Positions 36,761 to 46,418 are shown, numbered from the stretch's first letter. The stretch is DNA of 64,000 nt from Salicibibacter cibarius (GCF_016495725.1 NZ_CP054705.1:4449311-4513310), one strand, 5' to 3'. Numbers and translations: made by a program. Notes: generated from the letters alone by a model not told the origin.

Positions 36761-39700
36761 CTATTCAACTGTTCTTCTTTTGCGATAAAGCATTGTGAGT
36801 GCCAATCCAACGATTAACAACCCTACGCCGACAAGGAGCATATTAAACAGATTTGTCGCTGTGTCAGGTAGTAGTCCACCTGTATCATCACTTTCGTCTT
36901 CTTTCGTTGTATCTCCTCTTTCAGCGTCAGTGGTTTTGTCTGTTTTGTCTTCTTGATCCGGTTTTGTCTCATCTTTTTCAGGATCGGTCGGTTTGCCTGG
37001 TTTGGCTTCACCGTCTTCATCTGTTATAAGCGTGTTCGTGAGATCATAACCGTTAACAGCCGTTTCATAGCCCTCTACAGCTTTCTCTGAAATGCTATAG
37101 TCGATTTCTTCGCCAGCTTCGTATTTGGGCAAGTCTGTGAAACGATATTCCCAATCGTCTTCTTCAGTGACTTCCATGTCATCAACAATTGCTCCATCGG
37201 CTAGAAGTTTCACTGTAATGGAATCCGGGCGATCATCGTTATCGCCATCTTTCCATGTTTTCGTTCCGGATACTTCCGTTTCTTCCGGTGTGTAAGCATT
37301 CGTGATGATAATGTTGCCATGATTGTCATCATTCACTGATGCTTCATATTCCGATTCTGTCAGCTCCACGACAGAATAATCAATGGCTTCTCCGGCTGCT
37401 TTAGCATCTAGGCCATCCCATGTGTACGTCCAGTCATTGTCTGCAGATAGCTCTACTGGATCGCCATAGGCTTCACCATCAGCTGTTAATTGCACCTCAA
37501 TGCTTTCCGGACGGATACCATCTTGGTTATTAGCGTCGTCCCAATTCTTCGTTACGGTGACAGCTGTTTCTTCCGGCGTGTAGTGGTTGGTTATATCATG
37601 ACCGTCGATATCTTGCGTGTAATGCTCTACTGTGTTTTCCGTAACTGTATAAGCGATCTCTTCTCCGGCTTCATATTTCGGTAAATCTGTGAAGCTATAG
37701 GCCCACTCGTCTTCTTCCGTGACTTCAGTGGAATCAACGACGGCACCATCGGCTAAAAGATTCACTGTTACGGATTCCGGACGGACGCCATCTTGATTAT
37801 CGGCATCGTCCCAGGTCTTCATTCCGGATACGTCTGTTTCTTCCGGTGTGTACGCATTTGTGATGATAATGTTGCCATGATTGTCATCATTCACTGATGC
37901 ATCATATCCTGGTAGTTCTGTCAGTTCTTCAACGGAATAATCAATGGCTTCCCCAGATGCATTTGCATCTAATTCATCCCATGTGTACGTCCAGTCGTTC
38001 TCTACAGATAGCTCCACCGGATCACGATGTTCTTCACCATCAGCTGTTAATTGCACCTCAATGCTGTTCGGGCGAATCCCGTCTTGGTTCTGGGCATCGT
38101 CCCAGCTCTTCGTTACGGTGACAGCCGTTTCTTCCGGCGTGTAGTGGTTGGTTATATCATGACCGTCGATATCTTGCGTGTAATGCTCTACTGTGTTTTC
38201 CGTAACTGTATAAACGATCTCTTCGCCGGCTTCATATTTCGGTAAATCTGTGAAGCTATAAGCCCACTCGTCTTCTTCCGTGACTTCAGTGGAATCAACG
38301 ACGGCACCATCGGCTAAAAGATTCACCGTTACGGATTCCGGGCGGACCCCATCTTGATTGTCGGCATCGTCCCATGTCTTTTCACCTGTGACCTCAGTTA
38401 CTTCCGGCGTGTAACGATTAGTGACATCAAATTCTTCAATGGCCGTTTCGTAACCTTCTACAGGGTCTTCTGTGATCCTGTAGTCAATTTCTTCACCGGC
38501 CTCATATTTTGGCAAGTCTGTGAAACTGTATTCCCAATTATCGTCTTCCGTGACTTCAATGGAATCAATCGTCTCGTCATCAACCAAGAGATTGACGGTG
38601 ACTGAATCCGGGCGAATACCATCTTGATTGTCGCCATCTTCCCATATTTTTTCACCGGAAATATTAATTTCTTCCGGCGTATGAGCATTTGTGAGGATGA
38701 TGTTTCCATGATCGTCATCATCCACTATTGCTTCATATTCCGATACGTCTGTTTCTTCAACGACGGAATAGTCAATGGCTTCTCCTGCTTCGTTCAAAGG
38801 CAGTTCATCCCACGTATGATTCCAATCGTTTTCTTCCGACAATTCAACTGGATCACCAACAACATCGCCATTCGCCGTTAATTGCACGTCAATGCTTTCC
38901 GGACGGATACCGTCCTGATCATTGGCGTCGTCCCAGTTCTTCGTGACGGTGGCCGCTGTTTCTTCCGGCGTGTAATGGTTGGTTATATCATAACCTTCAA
39001 TATCCTGCGTGTAATGTTCGACAGTATTCTCTGTAATTGTATATTCAATCTCTTCACCGGCTTCATATTTGGGTAGGTCTGTGAAACTATATTCCCAATT
39101 ATCGTCTTCCGTTACGTCAGTCGAATCGACTGGTTCGCCGTCAGCCAAAAGATTCACGGTAATGGAATCCGGACGAATGCCATCTTGGTTATCGGCATCT
39201 CCCCATATTTTTTCACCACCGATATCAATGACTTCAGGCGTGTAGCTATTTGTAATATCATGGCCATCCACTTCCGATGTGTAGCCATCAACACCTACGT
39301 CTTCTTCCTCTACCGTGTACGTAATTTCTTCCTGATCGTCATATTGTGGCAAACCTGTGAAGCTATACGCCCAATCGTCTTCTGCCGTGACTTCCGTTGA
39401 ATCGACTGGTTCGCCGTCAGCTAAAAGATTCACGGTAATGGAATCCGGGCGGATACCATCCTGGTTATCTGCATCGTCCCATGTCTTTGTACCGGAGACG
39501 TCCGTTAATTCACGTTGGTTTTCTACTGTTATAGCTGCCGGCTCTCTTTCTTCTTCTCCAACTTCAACGTAATGTCTTTCTTCGTTTGGTTCATAACCAA
39601 TGGGGGTGTCTGTTTCTTCCAGGTAGTATGTTCCTGCCCCTGGTAAATCTTCAAACAGTATGTTTCCTTCTTCATCGGTTGTTCCGGTTGCTATTAAGTC

Positions 39701-42700
39701 ATCATCCGAATTGTAGAGTTCGAACTCAACTCCGGAGATATTTTCCCCTAAGTCATCGACTTTCGCCAATTCAATGGCAAATACAGGTTCATAATTCTCC
39801 ACAGTATAGGCATAATCCGTTATATCTGCCTCCGGATCGTATGCTTCATCAATGGTAATGGTTCGGCTTTCTTCCGGTGTGACATAACCATCCGGTACAG
39901 TCGTTTCGTGTAGTACATAGTCACCATATAGCAAACGCCCAAAATCAATTTGGCCATCATCGTCGGTTGTGCCGGTTTTTAATACATTGCCGGTATCTGC
40001 ATCGATTAAGTCAAATTCTGCTCCGGCAAGCTTTTCTTCCCCGTCATCTGTCGTATCAACCTTATCGATCACGAGGTAACCCGCTTCACCTGATCCGCCG
40101 CCTGAAGATGTTTGGCTAATGGTTACCGAACCGTCACCATCTGTTTGGCCATCTTCAATGATATTGTCACCTTTTATGTCATAGGAGTTTGTGACATCTT
40201 CGCCATGCCCTGCAAAGAACAATGTGGAATATTCAACGATAAACGGACGCTCTACTGTGTCGTTCCATTCGATCGTAAATGCTTGATCATCTTCATTAAA
40301 CGTTAACTCATACTCATCTTCGGAAACTTCGTCTCCTCTGGTGGTATTTCCATTTACATCAACGCTTGCATGATACACTGTAATCGTATCTTCAAGATAC
40401 GCTTGATTGTCAGAGATGGAGTCCTCAAGTGTTAAGTTACTGATTTCTTGTTGCCCGAGGTTCACATCGATGGACCAATGCACTTGTTTTCCATCTTGAT
40501 AACCGGACTTATCGCCATACGTAGCTGATTTTGCTATACCTACTGAGGCTTCTAAATTGGATAACGTTTCGTCTCCATCTAACACCTCTGCTTCGTTCAC
40601 ATACTCGCTTTGAATATCACTTAAACCTTCGAGCGAGGTCCTGTACTCAATTTTGTACGCGTTGTTTGTGTCACCAATGTCGACGTGTAATGTATTTTCC
40701 CCTTCATCGACACTTGCAACATCTTCTAAGATGTCGCCTTCCGTTATACCACCATCTGACCCTATGGCCAGTTCCGTGACCTCAACAGAATCCGCGATGA
40801 TCGTTTGATTGCCTTGCGGCGCATCTGTGACAGTTAAATCTTCAATGGTATTTTCACGGTAATTGGTGTAAATCGTCCACGTAATTTCTTTGGATTCAGG
40901 ATCGTATGATCCGTTTTTCCAATCACGTTGCTCTGTTTGCCAGTTTAACTCTGTTTCAGCTTCAACGTTTCTTGTAATCGAGTTTTCTTCGCCTTCCGGC
41001 GTCCATGTTATGGCTGCATGATTTGTCGCCGTATTATCCGGCAATTCGTCTGCAACATAATCGGTTTGATACGTGATTAGGATCTCTTCATCTGTTGTGA
41101 AGTCTTCAGGGAACGCAATGGTGAATGGATTTTCACCTGAAAGTGTATAATCTGTATATGGTGACCCACCAACGGTGACCGCCACGGAATCCTCATCTAA
41201 CGTTAACCCTTCACCCAATGTATCCTCGATAGTGATATTCTCCATTGGGTATTCATCATGGTTAATGCGGATGGTCCAATCAATGGTATTTTCTGCGTAG
41301 TCAATTGTTCCGGCTGATTTCGCACCATAGTACGTGCCGACACCCGTACCGGAAGCCGCTGATTCACCGCCAAATCCGGCCGTATTCTCAACGTTAAACC
41401 CATCCAACACACGGTCTGTCACTTCTGTTTGATACGTGACTTTATACGGGTTATCGGTTGTAATGCCGGTGACCTCAAATCCATCTTCAATCGATTGAAG
41501 TTCCGCACCGTCCGGCATGCCGACATTGCCTGTTTCTTGTGCATTGCCGTCTTCATCGATTTCCATTTCCGTGAACACGAGACTGTCCTCGACTAATGCC
41601 AGTGCCCCTTCAGGTGTCCATGAATCAGACAGAGTGACATCTTCTAAATCCTGCTCATCGTAGTTGAATTCAATTTCCCATTCAATCATGCCTGTTACAG
41701 GGTCATAGTCTGCAACAGCAGTTTTGTTAATCGGGTCCCCGCGATCAATGGTTACGGTAGCGTTTGCTGACGTATCATCCAGGTCATCATCTGAAAGCGT
41801 CGCGTTATTTTGGAATTCCGCCTCCTCATGATCGGTGACTGTCGTGACATATTCAATGCGATAAGCCTCTTGAATATCGCCGAGCGGGATATTCAATTCA
41901 CCGTCTGCAAATGTCTCCTCTATGCTGTCGACTTCATCGCCCTCGCCAATGACATTGCCGTTTAAATCAACGTCCAATTCTACGACATTTAAGCTCCCTT
42001 CCTGATACTCCGTTCCTTCGGGAAGGACGTCGGTGACAGTTGCATTATCTAATGACACTTGATCCTTATTAATGATTACTTCCCACGTAATTTCATCGGC
42101 ATTATAGCTACTATTCGGTGTCCCCTCTTTTTCGATCGTTTTCTCTCGTTCACCGAGATCAATAGGGATCCTGATTTCGCCCTCTTCGCCAATGGGCTCA
42201 ATAATCGCGTCGCCATCGTCGATTTCAACATTTTCTGCATCCAATGTTGAAATGATTTCCAGCCAACCTTCGACATTGCTATGCGTTTCAACAAAATCTG
42301 TAAATGTTAAATCGACTTGTTTATCTGTGCCTATTGTATAGGTTGCTACGACTTGACCAGCAGCGTTCTCTAACTCACCAGTGATCTCATCCGCGATTGC
42401 AATGCCATTGGGAAGTTCAAATGTTTCTGTATCTCCATCTACATAGTTATGATCATTTTCTAAGTTCCAGCTCAACCCTAGCCAAAATTCTTCTGCCGGA
42501 TCCAGTAAATTCTCTTCGCCGTATGCATTGCCATCCAGATCCGTCACAATGCCAATTTCTAAGTTAAATCCATATTTGTCTTCCTGTGTGTCGGCCTGCG
42601 TCGCCTCAGCTAACGCTGATTCTCCGGGTTCCTCAGATTCTGAAGCCTCTTCATCATTTTCAGCCACTTCTGCTTCTTCTTTTGCTTCATTCTCTTCTTC

Positions 42701-43348
42701 ATTTGAACCATCGGTGTCTTCCTGTGCTTCCTCTTCCTCGGTTACCTGCTCGTCTGATGGCTCCTCGTCATCAGCAGCATCCTCTTCAGAACGGGCGTCA
42801 CTTTCTTCCTGCTGCTCTTCTTCCTCTTCTGCTTCTTGCTCCTCTTCATCCTCTTCCTCTGTCATCACAGGCTCAAAGGAAATCGCCATTTCCTGCAATC
42901 CTTGAGGATGATGGAATGTAAGGTCTGCTTCTTCAATCTCTTCAATGAGATCGCCATTCCAAGAAACCTGCAACACAAGAACGCCTTGCTGATCTTCCTC
43001 TTCAGGAATCAGCGTGATGGTCTGGTTCTCTACTTGATAGGTTCCAACTTGCTGGCCATCTTCATTTTCAATCTCTCCGCCGGCATCTTCCAAAATAATT
43101 TCTTCCGGTACCGCGACAGAGATCGACTGTTCATCCGACTGTTCCGACCATTGATAAGCAAGTTCTAGTTCAAACTGCTCTTCACGGTCTACTTCATCCT
43201 TTTGACTTAGATCGGTTTCTCCATCTAACAACTTGGCTTCCGTTGCAACATCGTCACTGCCTTGAGCTGTCGCAGTTTGTATCTGCACCAAATAAGGTTG
43301 GAACGCGATTAAAACTGCAAAAAAGACCATACCTAAACGCTTCGCCAA
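36761..43348 (-). CDS. Giant cell-wall-anchored adhesin with Cna-B repeats
   Basis: About 2195 residues. Order: signal peptide (LAKRLGMVFFAVLIAFQPYL), a head region, a Glu/Asp/Ser-rich tract (about 165-265), a series of adhesin-like domains with repeated pattern KTA..DPVTGMIEWEIEFNYDEQ, two SpaA-type domains (LAGAEFDLIDADTGN; ISGVEFELYNSDDD), nine Cna-B repeats, and a sorting signal LPDTATN, hydrophobic helix, YRKRR tail. Cna-B units keep the Lys (TKTW), Glu (YTVEE-like) and Asn (ITN.YTPE) that form isopeptide bonds. LPDTA is the SrtD-type signal of B. subtilis YfkN; no sortase is in the window. GGAAGGGG favours the TTG start at 43348; ATG 43384 lacks a site. Flanked by its likely regulators. 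Confidence 0.9.
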   Translation of the reverse strand: MAKRLGMVFFAVLIAFQPYLVQIQTATAQGSDDVATEAKLLDGETDLSQKDEVDREEQFELELAYQWSEQSDEQSISVAVPEEIILEDAGGEIENEDGQQVGTYQVENQTITLIPEEEDQQGVLVLQVSWNGDLIEEIEEADLTFHHPQGLQEMAISFEPVMTEEEDEEEQEAEEEEEQQEESDARSEEDAADDEEPSDEQVTEEEEAQEDTDGSNEEENEAKEEAEVAENDEEASESEEPGESALAEATQADTQEDKYGFNLEIGIVTDLDGNAYGEENLLDPAEEFWLGLSWNLENDHNYVDGDTETFELPNGIAIADEITGELENAAGQVVATYTIGTDKQVDLTFTDFVETHSNVEGWLEIISTLDAENVEIDDGDAIIEPIGEEGEIRIPIDLGEREKTIEKEGTPNSSYNADEITWEVIINKDQVSLDNATVTDVLPEGTEYQEGSLNVVELDVDLNGNVIGEGDEVDSIEETFADGELNIPLGDIQEAYRIEYVTTVTDHEEAEFQNNATLSDDDLDDTSANATVTIDRGDPINKTAVADYDPVTGMIEWEIEFNYDEQDLEDVTLSDSWTPEGALALVEDSLVFTEMEIDEDGNAQETGNVGMPDGAELQSIEDGFEVTGITTDNPYKVTYQTEVTDRVLDGFNVENTAGFGGESAASGTGVGTYYGAKSAGTIDYAENTIDWTIRINHDEYPMENITIEDTLGEGLTLDEDSVAVTVGGSPYTDYTLSGENPFTIAFPEDFTTDEEILITYQTDYVADELPDNTATNHAAITWTPEGEENSITRNVEAETELNWQTEQRDWKNGSYDPESKEITWTIYTNYRENTIEDLTVTDAPQGNQTIIADSVEVTELAIGSDGGITEGDILEDVASVDEGENTLHVDIGDTNNAYKIEYRTSLEGLSDIQSEYVNEAEVLDGDETLSNLEASVGIAKSATYGDKSGYQDGKQVHWSIDVNLGQQEISNLTLEDSISDNQAYLEDTITVYHASVDVNGNTTRGDEVSEDEYELTFNEDDQAFTIEWNDTVERPFIVEYSTLFFAGHGEDVTNSYDIKGDNIIEDGQTDGDGSVTISQTSSGGGSGEAGYLVIDKVDTTDDGEEKLAGAEFDLIDADTGNVLKTGTTDDDGQIDFGRLLYGDYVLHETTVPDGYVTPEESRTITIDEAYDPEADITDYAYTVENYEPVFAIELAKVDDLGENISGVEFELYNSDDDLIATGTTDEEGNILFEDLPGAGTYYLEETDTPIGYEPNEERHYVEVGEEEREPAAITVENQRELTDVSGTKTWDDADNQDGIRPDSITVNLLADGEPVDSTEVTAEDDWAYSFTGLPQYDDQEEITYTVEEEDVGVDGYTSEVDGHDITNSYTPEVIDIGGEKIWGDADNQDGIRPDSITVNLLADGEPVDSTDVTEDDNWEYSFTDLPKYEAGEEIEYTITENTVEHYTQDIEGYDITNHYTPEETAATVTKNWDDANDQDGIRPESIDVQLTANGDVVGDPVELSEENDWNHTWDELPLNEAGEAIDYSVVEETDVSEYEAIVDDDDHGNIILTNAHTPEEINISGEKIWEDGDNQDGIRPDSVTVNLLVDDETIDSIEVTEDDNWEYSFTDLPKYEAGEEIDYRITEDPVEGYETAIEEFDVTNRYTPEVTEVTGEKTWDDADNQDGVRPESVTVNLLADGAVVDSTEVTEEDEWAYSFTDLPKYEAGEEIVYTVTENTVEHYTQDIDGHDITNHYTPEETAVTVTKSWDDAQNQDGIRPNSIEVQLTADGEEHRDPVELSVENDWTYTWDELDANASGEAIDYSVEELTELPGYDASVNDDNHGNIIITNAYTPEETDVSGMKTWDDADNQDGVRPESVTVNLLADGAVVDSTEVTEEDEWAYSFTDLPKYEAGEEIAYTVTENTVEHYTQDIDGHDITNHYTPEETAVTVTKNWDDANNQDGIRPESIEVQLTADGEAYGDPVELSADNDWTYTWDGLDAKAAGEAIDYSVVELTESEYEASVNDDNHGNIIITNAYTPEETEVSGTKTWKDGDNDDRPDSITVKLLADGAIVDDMEVTEEDDWEYRFTDLPKYEAGEEIDYSISEKAVEGYETAVNGYDLTNTLITDEDGEAKPGKPTDPEKDETKPDQEDKTDKTTDAERGDTTKEDESDDTGGLLPDTATNLFNMLLVGVGLLIVGLALTMLYRKRRTVE
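37030..39510 (-). repeat. Tandem Cna-B coding repeats
   Basis: Nine repeats of about 93 codons encode the stalk of the adhesin. Openings such as TKTWDDADNQDGIRPDS and TKNWDDANNQDGIRPES alternate in two subtypes. DNA near 37560-37790 and 38120-38350 is almost identical and offset by 561 bases (two repeats), which marks a recent two-unit duplication. Confidence 0.85.
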
Positions 43349-43430
43349 CTTAAATCCCCTTCCATTAACATATATTCCTTTCATTTTTTTAGTTTATAAG
43401 ATAAGACTCTACAAATTATCTACAAAAAAT

Positions 43431-43459
43431 TTAACAGCTGAAAAAATGTAATGTATAAT
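43431..43459 (+). promoter_or_regulatory. Sigma-A promoter of the receiver-BTAD regulator gene
   Basis: TTAACA (43431-43436), a 17-base spacer and TATAAT (43454-43459), 32 bases before the GTG start. It lies in the short divergent region shared with the adhesin gene. Confidence 0.75.
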
Positions 43460-43491
43460 AGTCCTATAGAATCATAAACGGGGGGATCTTG

Positions 43492-44616
43492 GTGAAAGCA
43501 ATTCTTGTTGACGATGAAGCTCTCGCTTTAGATTTTCTGGAACACCAAGTAAATAAAGTTGACAGTATTGAAGTCATAGGTAAATTTGGTCATTTGGACA
43601 TTGAGAAGCATGTTGCTCTGTTAGAGGAAGTTGATGTTCTTTTTTTAGATATAGAAATGCCTGAGATGAATGGGCTTGAACTGGCAGAGAGAATACTTGA
43701 AATCGATGCAAATATTTCAATTGTTTTTGTTACTGCTTTTAATGATTATGCCGTACAAGCATTTGAATTAAATGCATTAGACTATGTGCTTAAACCCATC
43801 CAAATGGATCGCTTAAAAAAGACGTTGGAAAGAGTTGAATTAAAGGTAAATCAACGAATACATAAGCCTTTAAGAAAACGTAATGTGCTACGAGTAAACG
43901 TATCCAGAGAGCTAAGTTTCAAGTTGACAAATGATAAACTTGATTTCATTCAATTTCGAACAACAAAATCCCGGGAATTATTTCTTTATTTACTCCATCA
44001 CAGCGACAAAACCTTTCGCAAATCCGAGCTAACCGAACTGCTATGGGCAGATTTCCCCGAAGAAAAAGCATATTCACAGCTATATACAGCGATCTATCAT
44101 TTACGGAAAACATTGCATAAATATAAAGGGCATTTCACCATAAAAAACTTGGGAGCAGGCTACATGTTATCTACGAAAGATGTTTTCATTGATTTGGTTG
44201 AATGGGAAAAACAAATCATTTCTGCTCCCCGTCTCACGACAAAAACAATTGATGATTATGAAGAAACGATGAAATTATATACAGGGGGTTTTTTAGAAAA
44301 ATATGACTATTTATGGGCAGAAGGAGAGCGGTTCCGACTGGAGCAGCTATGGATAAAAGTCGCTTATGAAATGGCAGGTTATTATGATAAACAGGATAAT
44401 TTGGAAATGGCGGAAGCGTGGTATGTTAAGATTTGTACCGCAAGACCGGAAGAGGAAGATGCTCACTTTTTATTAATGAAGTTATATGCAAAACTGAGAA
44501 TCGGTTTATTTATCGATCACCAGTATCACCAATTGACAAAGGCAATGGAAGATTTAGGTTTACAAGTCAGCCCAAATATAACGCAATGGTACAAGCAATG
44601 GAAAAGCAAAAAATAA
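43492..44616 (+). CDS. Response regulator with receiver, DNA-binding and BTAD domains
   Basis: 374 residues. Receiver at 1-120 (AILVDDEALALDF, phospho-Asp in FLDIEMP, Lys in DYVLKPI), an OmpR/SARP-like winged helix (about 155-240; SELTELLWADFPEEKAYSQL then YTAIYHLRKTL), and a BTAD helical domain with TPR-like helices (about 245-374). It is encoded divergently from the adhesin and in the same cassette as the hybrid kinase, so it probably controls the adhesin. GTG 43492 follows GGGGGG; the TTG just before is less likely. Confidence 0.87.
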   Translation: MKAILVDDEALALDFLEHQVNKVDSIEVIGKFGHLDIEKHVALLEEVDVLFLDIEMPEMNGLELAERILEIDANISIVFVTAFNDYAVQAFELNALDYVLKPIQMDRLKKTLERVELKVNQRIHKPLRKRNVLRVNVSRELSFKLTNDKLDFIQFRTTKSRELFLYLLHHSDKTFRKSELTELLWADFPEEKAYSQLYTAIYHLRKTLHKYKGHFTIKNLGAGYMLSTKDVFIDLVEWEKQIISAPRLTTKTIDDYEETMKLYTGGFLEKYDYLWAEGERFRLEQLWIKVAYEMAGYYDKQDNLEMAEAWYVKICTARPEEEDAHFLLMKLYAKLRIGLFIDHQYHQLTKAMEDLGLQVSPNITQWYKQWKSKK

Positions 44617-44619
44617 TGT

Positions 44620-44653
44620 AAAAAAAGAAGCGGGGTTCAACGCGTCCCCGCTT
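44620..44653 (-). terminator. Terminator of the parM-parR operon
   Basis: On the minus strand GAAGCGGGGA and a CCCCGCTTC arm pair, followed by seven T. Confidence 0.75.
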
Positions 44654-44661
44654 CCCGCAGC

Positions 44662-45027
44662 TTATCGTCTTGTAAATATGGCATTGCCGTCGATGCCGGA
44701 AAATATATCATCCGCTTCATCTTCTTCCGCTTCAGGGGCTTCCTCTTTTTCTGTTTCTTTTTGTGGCGCATCATCGAACGAGGCTTGGTGCTCTTGCTTA
44801 CGTTTCTTACTTTCCGGTTTTGTTTCTTGCTCGTGCATGAATTGGAGCAGTTCCTTCGAGGTTTCAATATCGCGAATATCAACGTTTCCGAAACGCTCTT
44901 GCATGACTTGCACGAGAAAAGAAAGTGAATCGCGAATGTTGGACTGGGCGTCCAGCCATTCATTAATCGCGTCCGGGTCCCGCTCGGTACTTAATTTCCA
45001 CGTATACGTTACTCGCTTTTTCGCCAT
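44662..45027 (-). CDS. ParR-like partition adaptor protein
   Basis: 121 residues. The N-terminus looks like a ribbon-helix-helix DNA-binding domain: strand KRVTYTWKLS, helix DPDAINEWLDAQ, helix IRDSLSFLVQVMQERFG. The middle is charged (Lys/Glu/Asp) and the end DDIFSGIDGNAIFTRR could be the C-terminal peptide that contacts the actin filament, as in plasmid ParR. It starts 9 bases after the parM stop, with its site overlapping that stop (TAGGTGAT). Function inferred from context and fold; similarity search not possible here. Confidence 0.65.
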   Translation of the reverse strand: MAKKRVTYTWKLSTERDPDAINEWLDAQSNIRDSLSFLVQVMQERFGNVDIRDIETSKELLQFMHEQETKPESKKRKQEHQASFDDAPQKETEKEEAPEAEEDEADDIFSGIDGNAIFTRR

Positions 45028-45036
45028 TGCAATCAC

Positions 45037-46176
45037 CTATTTGGTATAAAGAAGTTTTTCATTCAAGACTTTTAATCCATTAATATTCATGTTCACCGCG
45101 TATTCTTCCGGTATCCAAATGACTTCGATTTTTGCCTCGTTGGCATAATCCAAAAGATCTTCAAAGAGATCGTCGTAAAATTGAATGCTTCCCCCACCGT
45201 AAACCATAATTTTATCAACTCTACCCGCTGTGTTCATCGCTCTTTCCTGTATGTCCTCCAAAATGAGTTGCGCTTGCAAGTACCTTGCTTCGTCCAAGCT
45301 TTGCACGGCTGCTTCATGTAAATTATTGGTGTCATCTTGATAGATATTCATAAATTGCTGCCGATTAAGAGAGAGGTGACCCCCAACCTCGTTTTTTAAC
45401 AGTTTTATTGCTTCTTGGGTTGCATGCCCAACGCCATGCCTTGCGCCATCACTAAGGTCAAGCACTGCATTTTTTTCTTCCGTATAAATATACTCGGTCG
45501 TTCCGTCTCCAATATCCGCGTGTAAAATATGTTGATTGGCCATATCTTTCGGTTTCATCTTGGAATCATATTGATCGTCATAATGTTTCAAGATGTCATC
45601 TTCAGCGGTTAGCAGGGCATAAAGCGCGGGCACCCCTTCGGTTGTGACATTGACTTCATTAAACGTCACCATAACTGTGACCATTTGGTCCGCTACATAG
45701 ATAATGACCGTATGTGTTCGCCCTTCCAACCGTTTCTGCAAATGTTCGGCCCGTTCGTTGGTATGTTCCGATGCGGGGATCGCTGTTGACAGATTTCCTT
45801 CTATTTCTAAGACCTTCGGCAACTCTTCATTCGACTCATAATACGTTTTGACTTCATTACCGGCAATCATTCCGAGGCAAACAATCACGGGGATATCGTG
45901 TCTGTATTTATTTCCAAGTTTAATATTAATATTTTCTACCATATCATTGATTTTGCTTGCGCGATTTCCGACAAAATACGTCCCGTTCTTTTTAATCGCG
46001 TCGCTCGTCACATGAATAAGCAGATCTTCTTCAATACGCGCGATGCTTTGTGCAAGATTTGTATCTGCTATTTCAGGAACTCGATTCACTCGCTTTACCA
46101 CAGATGGTTGTGTTAAAAAACGATCCTCAATGTACATCTTCGTCTCTGAATTCCCGATATCTGCTGCCATTAACAT
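45037..46176 (-). CDS. ParM/StbA-family actin-like segregation ATPase
   Basis: 379 residues. Actin-fold motifs: phosphate 1 ADIGNSETKMYIE, phosphate 2 HADIGDGTTEYIY, adenosine MVYGGGSIQFYDDL. Proteins of this kind (ParM, AlfA, Alp7A) polymerise to push plasmid copies apart. GAGAGGG fixes ATG 46176; the frame extends to 46200. Upstream are a promoter and 22-bp iterons, downstream a ParR-like gene: a full type II partition cassette on what is clearly the chromosome near oriC. Confidence 0.85.
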   Translation of the reverse strand: MLMAADIGNSETKMYIEDRFLTQPSVVKRVNRVPEIADTNLAQSIARIEEDLLIHVTSDAIKKNGTYFVGNRASKINDMVENINIKLGNKYRHDIPVIVCLGMIAGNEVKTYYESNEELPKVLEIEGNLSTAIPASEHTNERAEHLQKRLEGRTHTVIIYVADQMVTVMVTFNEVNVTTEGVPALYALLTAEDDILKHYDDQYDSKMKPKDMANQHILHADIGDGTTEYIYTEEKNAVLDLSDGARHGVGHATQEAIKLLKNEVGGHLSLNRQQFMNIYQDDTNNLHEAAVQSLDEARYLQAQLILEDIQERAMNTAGRVDKIMVYGGGSIQFYDDLFEDLLDYANEAKIEVIWIPEEYAVNMNINGLKVLNEKLLYTK

Positions 46177-46208
46177 TTCGTACCCTCTCCCGTCGTTCAT
46201 GATAATGA

Positions 46209-46385
46209 GATGCTTTTTGGGTTTTTTATGGATTCCTTAGTAATCCTTTTTGGATGAAAATAAGTATTCTCTTTGGAATCCCCCTGTGCAAAATAGATGA
46301 ATAAATGTCTTTCGGATGCTTAAGTAATTCTTTATGGATTCTTTTATCATTCCTTTCGGATTCAAAATCAATGCTTTTTAGTTAA
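46209..46385. repeat. parC-like centromere iterons
   Basis: A motif like ATTCTTTYGGATTC recurs between the parM promoter and parM. GGA cores are at 46230, 46252, 46275, 46314, 46336 and 46358, with degenerate ones near 46219, 46297 and 46380. Steps are 22-23 bases (two helical turns) within each half. ParR of type II systems binds such tandem repeats, wraps them and represses the operon. Confidence 0.7.
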
Positions 46386-46389
46386 ATAG

Positions 46390-46418
46390 ATTATACTATG
46401 GAAAACGAGGTTAAGCAA
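46390..46418 (-). promoter_or_regulatory. Sigma-A promoter of the parM-parR operon
   Basis: On the minus strand TTGCTT (46418-46413), 17-base spacer, TATAAT (46395-46390). Transcription would run straight through the iterons, so ParR bound there should repress it. Confidence 0.7.

Noticed and set aside
42528..42921. Plus-strand frames rich in Ser or Leu within the adhesin gene
   Set aside because: They mirror the Glu/Asp/Ser-rich tract of the adhesin on the other strand and have no initiation signals.
43964..43979. Noc site in the regulator gene (AAAATCCCGGGAATTA)
   Set aside because: Core CCCGGG matches but four of sixteen positions differ.
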